From contig CAZNDH010000054.1 of NCBI GenBank assembly GCA_964571765.1, forward strand, positions 1-7,294: a stretch of DNA of 7,294 nucleotides, given 5' to 3'. The stretch comes from ZC4RG35 sp964571765 (GTDB lineage: Bacteria > Actinomycetota > Acidimicrobiia > Spongiisociales > ZC4RG35). Both the position numbers and the translations under genes were made by a program. Shown here piece by piece: positions 6,514 through 7,294 of this stretch. Each line of letters begins with the position of its first letter. Positions within the stretch are counted from its first letter, which is position 1. Under the pieces are notes generated by a model. That model was given only the letters and a program-made list of their open reading frames with translations, was not told the DNA's origin and ran no database searches.

Positions 6514-6811
6514 GTGTCAGCAGGGCCGTTCTCTATTGCGGCGTTCGACGTCGACGGGACACACAACGATCCGTCAGGCGCCACCGACTCCGAAGCCCTC
6601 GAATTCATTGGCGGGTCTGAACCGCGAGGGAGTGTCAATCGTGATCGCCACTGGAAGGGGACCATCTGGCGTGGCTGCAATCGCTGTAGCCCTGGGTGGC
6701 AGCCTTTGGGCCGGTGAGCTCCCGCTCCGCTTGAGTTTGCCCGTCGGAGGAGAAACCGGCGTGTGCCACAGATGTGCTAACAGAAACGGCACCGGACCTT
6801 GGAAAGGATAG
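6514..6811 (+). pseudogene. Frameshifted and truncated HAD-family (Cof-like) phosphatase remnant
   Basis: From GTG 6514 one frame reads SAGPFSIAAFDVDGT, in which FDVDGT (6544-6561) is HAD motif I with both catalytic aspartates, and continues to DSEALEF. The expected continuation, LAGLNREGVSIVIATGRG, is found immediately after in the next frame from 6608. This is the helix and strand with ATGR that follow motif I in Cof-type hydrolases. Treating one base near 6607 as an insertion rejoins them into a natural sequence. After about 6715 similarity fades, and the second frame stops at 6809-6811, so motifs with the later Lys and Asp residues are absent. The start has no ribosome site and lies 13 nt after the LLM stop. 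It was probably once the seventh operon gene, a sugar-phosphate phosphatase. A base-call error could explain the frameshift but not the missing C-terminal two-thirds. Confidence 0.7.
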
Positions 6812-6861
6812 GTAGCCGTAGCGAGCGCGGAGATCTAGCGCCTGCGACCTCTTGAGCCCGA

Positions 6862-6894
6862 CAGCGGGATCTTTGGGAGTAAAGACCCCTGCTG
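6862..6894 (+). terminator. Hairpin downstream of the operon, possible terminator
   Basis: CAGC-GGG-(A)-TCTTT pairs with AAAGA-CCC-(CT)-GCTG around the loop GGGAGT. This gives 12 base pairs with small bulges. No T-run follows. It is the first sizeable hairpin after the HAD remnant and could end operon transcription; this is structural inference only. Confidence 0.4.
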
Positions 6895-6919
6895 ACTAGC
6901 GGACCGCATGAAATAGTAG

Positions 6920-6950
6920 AGCCCTGGCCAGCAGTCCGCTGGCCAGGGCT
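6920..6950. terminator. Perfect 13-bp stem-loop, probable terminator
   Basis: AGCCCTGGCCAGC (6920-6932) and GCTGGCCAGGGCT (6938-6950) pair perfectly around a 5-nt loop. On the minus strand it begins 5 nt after the 3' end of the tRNA-like fragment and is followed by a modestly T-rich CTACTATTTCATG, so it looks like the old terminator of that tRNA. On the plus strand no T-run follows, though it could also back up operon termination. Confidence 0.65.
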
Positions 6951-6955
6951 ATTGA

Positions 6956-6999
6956 TGGGGGGAGCGGGATTTGAACACCTTTAGGTTATGAGCCCGTCA
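6956..6999 (-). pseudogene. tRNA-Met(CAT)-like 3' fragment, degenerate
   Basis: Read on the minus strand, CTCATAA is an anticodon loop with CAT. It is followed by CCTAAAGGT, the T-loop motif GTTCAAATC, then CCGC and TCCCCCC-A as 3' T-stem, 3' acceptor strand and discriminator; CCA is not encoded. The anticodon stem keeps only about three pairs and the 5' T-stem is missing. A gap of about 5 nt between AAAGGT and GTTCAAAT would account for this when compared with a usual elongator tRNA-Met. No D-arm or 5' acceptor strand (GGGGGGA) is found upstream on the minus strand (coordinates above 7000). It is therefore a non-functional remnant, not a tRNA gene. Confidence 0.6.
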
Positions 7000-7101
7000 G
7001 TAATTGCCCCTCACACGGTCTGTTCTGGGAGGTGGGGTGAGTGGCCGTCATGTGGCTGGGTTCACCTCGATACGAGCACGAACTGCCGGCGGCACTTCAC
7101 C

Positions 7102-7151
7102 CGTTCTGTGAAGTCTGAGCGGGCTGTACCCGGACAGATCTTCACAGAACG
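7102..7151 (-). terminator. Long inverted repeat after the right-edge gene, probable terminator
   Basis: CGTTCTGTGAAG (7102-7113) pairs perfectly with CTTCACAGAACG (7140-7151). The stem extends through TCTG/CAGA past one bulged base, and CGGG/CCCG forms an inner stem around CTGTA. It begins 16 nt after the stop codon of the minus-strand gene. No T-run follows on the minus strand, as is common for actinobacterial terminators. Confidence 0.55.
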
Positions 7152-7167
7152 ATGATGAGGAGGCTCG

Positions 7168-7294
7168 TCAGGACGGCATCCTGGTGTAGACGATCCCGTC
7201 GAGGTAGTCCCCGGTAAGACACGTGTCATCCACGAGCTGGGTCAGGGTCAACTGGTCGCCGACGACAGACCATGTGTACTGGCGGTCGACGGAG
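7168..7294 (-). CDS. C-terminal end of an unidentified protein (runs off right edge)
   Basis: The minus strand is open from the right edge to TGA at 7170-7168, giving 41 residues that begin SVDRQYTWSVVGDQLTLTQL and end LDGIVYTRMPS. The alternation of aromatic and hydrophobic residues (YTWSVVGDQLTLTQL, then GIVYTRM) resembles a terminal beta-hairpin of small secreted beta-barrel or lipocalin-like proteins, where a 'GDQLTL...Y.R' ending is common; this is only an impression. Third-position G/C use is that of real genes here, and a hairpin follows the stop. The start and most of the protein lie outside the window, so no function is assigned. Confidence 0.55.
   Translation of the reverse strand, partial: SVDRQYTWSVVGDQLTLTQLVDDTCLTGDYLDGIVYTRMPS

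Larger units (their letters stand above)
6812..7167. other. Intergenic stretch without a recognisable gene
   Basis: These 356 bp separate the rightward operon from a leftward gene entering at the right edge. Both strands lack a plausible coding frame. The stretch holds two hairpins (6862-6894 and 6920-6950), a minus-strand tRNA-like fragment (6956-6999) and a third hairpin (7102-7151). The 7001-7100 part shows nothing I can assign. Confidence 0.6.

Noticed and set aside
6403..6717. Intact 104-residue gene starting inside the LLM gene
   Set aside because: The first ~37 codons are an LLM shadow frame. Only the part after 6514 shows HAD similarity, and it switches frame near 6607.
6956..7030. 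Complete tRNA gene on the minus strand
   Set aside because: Only the anticodon loop to 3' end can be matched. No D-arm, no 5' acceptor partner (GGGGGGA) and a broken T-stem.

Overview
The window looks like chromosomal DNA of a GC-rich actinobacterium. The reasons are strong G/C bias at third codon positions, GTG and TTG starts, a luciferase-like (LLM) oxidoreductase of the kind usually paired with coenzyme F420, Actinobacteria-style hairpins without U-tracts, and a tRNA remnant without an encoded CCA. A lineage near Acidimicrobiia is possible, but that is a guess. I found no CRISPR array, insertion sequence or phage gene.

Left part (1-586): the N-terminal 139 residues of a LacI-family repressor read leftwards off the window edge. 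It is divergent from a rightward operon. The 168-bp gap between them holds two overlapping divergent promoters and an unusually rich set of repeated and palindromic operator-like sequences.

Centre (587-6500): a tightly packed rightward operon of six genes: SDR oxidoreductase, ribose-type ABC permease, ribose/YtfQ-type periplasmic lipoprotein, GlmS-like SIS sugar-phosphate isomerase/deaminase, glycerol-1-phosphate-dehydrogenase-like NAD(P) oxidoreductase, and LLM flavin/F420 oxidoreductase. Junctions are 4-bp overlaps or very short gaps. The exception is after the binding-protein gene, where a 98-bp gap holds a long hairpin. The set reads as import of a sugar or sugar derivative followed by oxidation and isomerisation or deamination, under LacI-type control. 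No ABC ATPase and no sugar kinase are in the window, so the pathway is incomplete here. The combination of SIS, G1PDH-like and LLM enzymes is not one I can match to a named pathway, and it is the best candidate for something undescribed.

Right part (6501-7294): a decayed region. A HAD-family phosphatase remnant has motif I and the downstream ATGR block in different frames. After it come three hairpins, the 3' part of a tRNA-Met(CAT)-like gene on the minus strand with a broken T-stem, and the last 41 codons of an unidentified minus-strand gene that enters from the right edge. The tRNA fragment followed by its own terminator-like hairpin could be an old integration-site scar.
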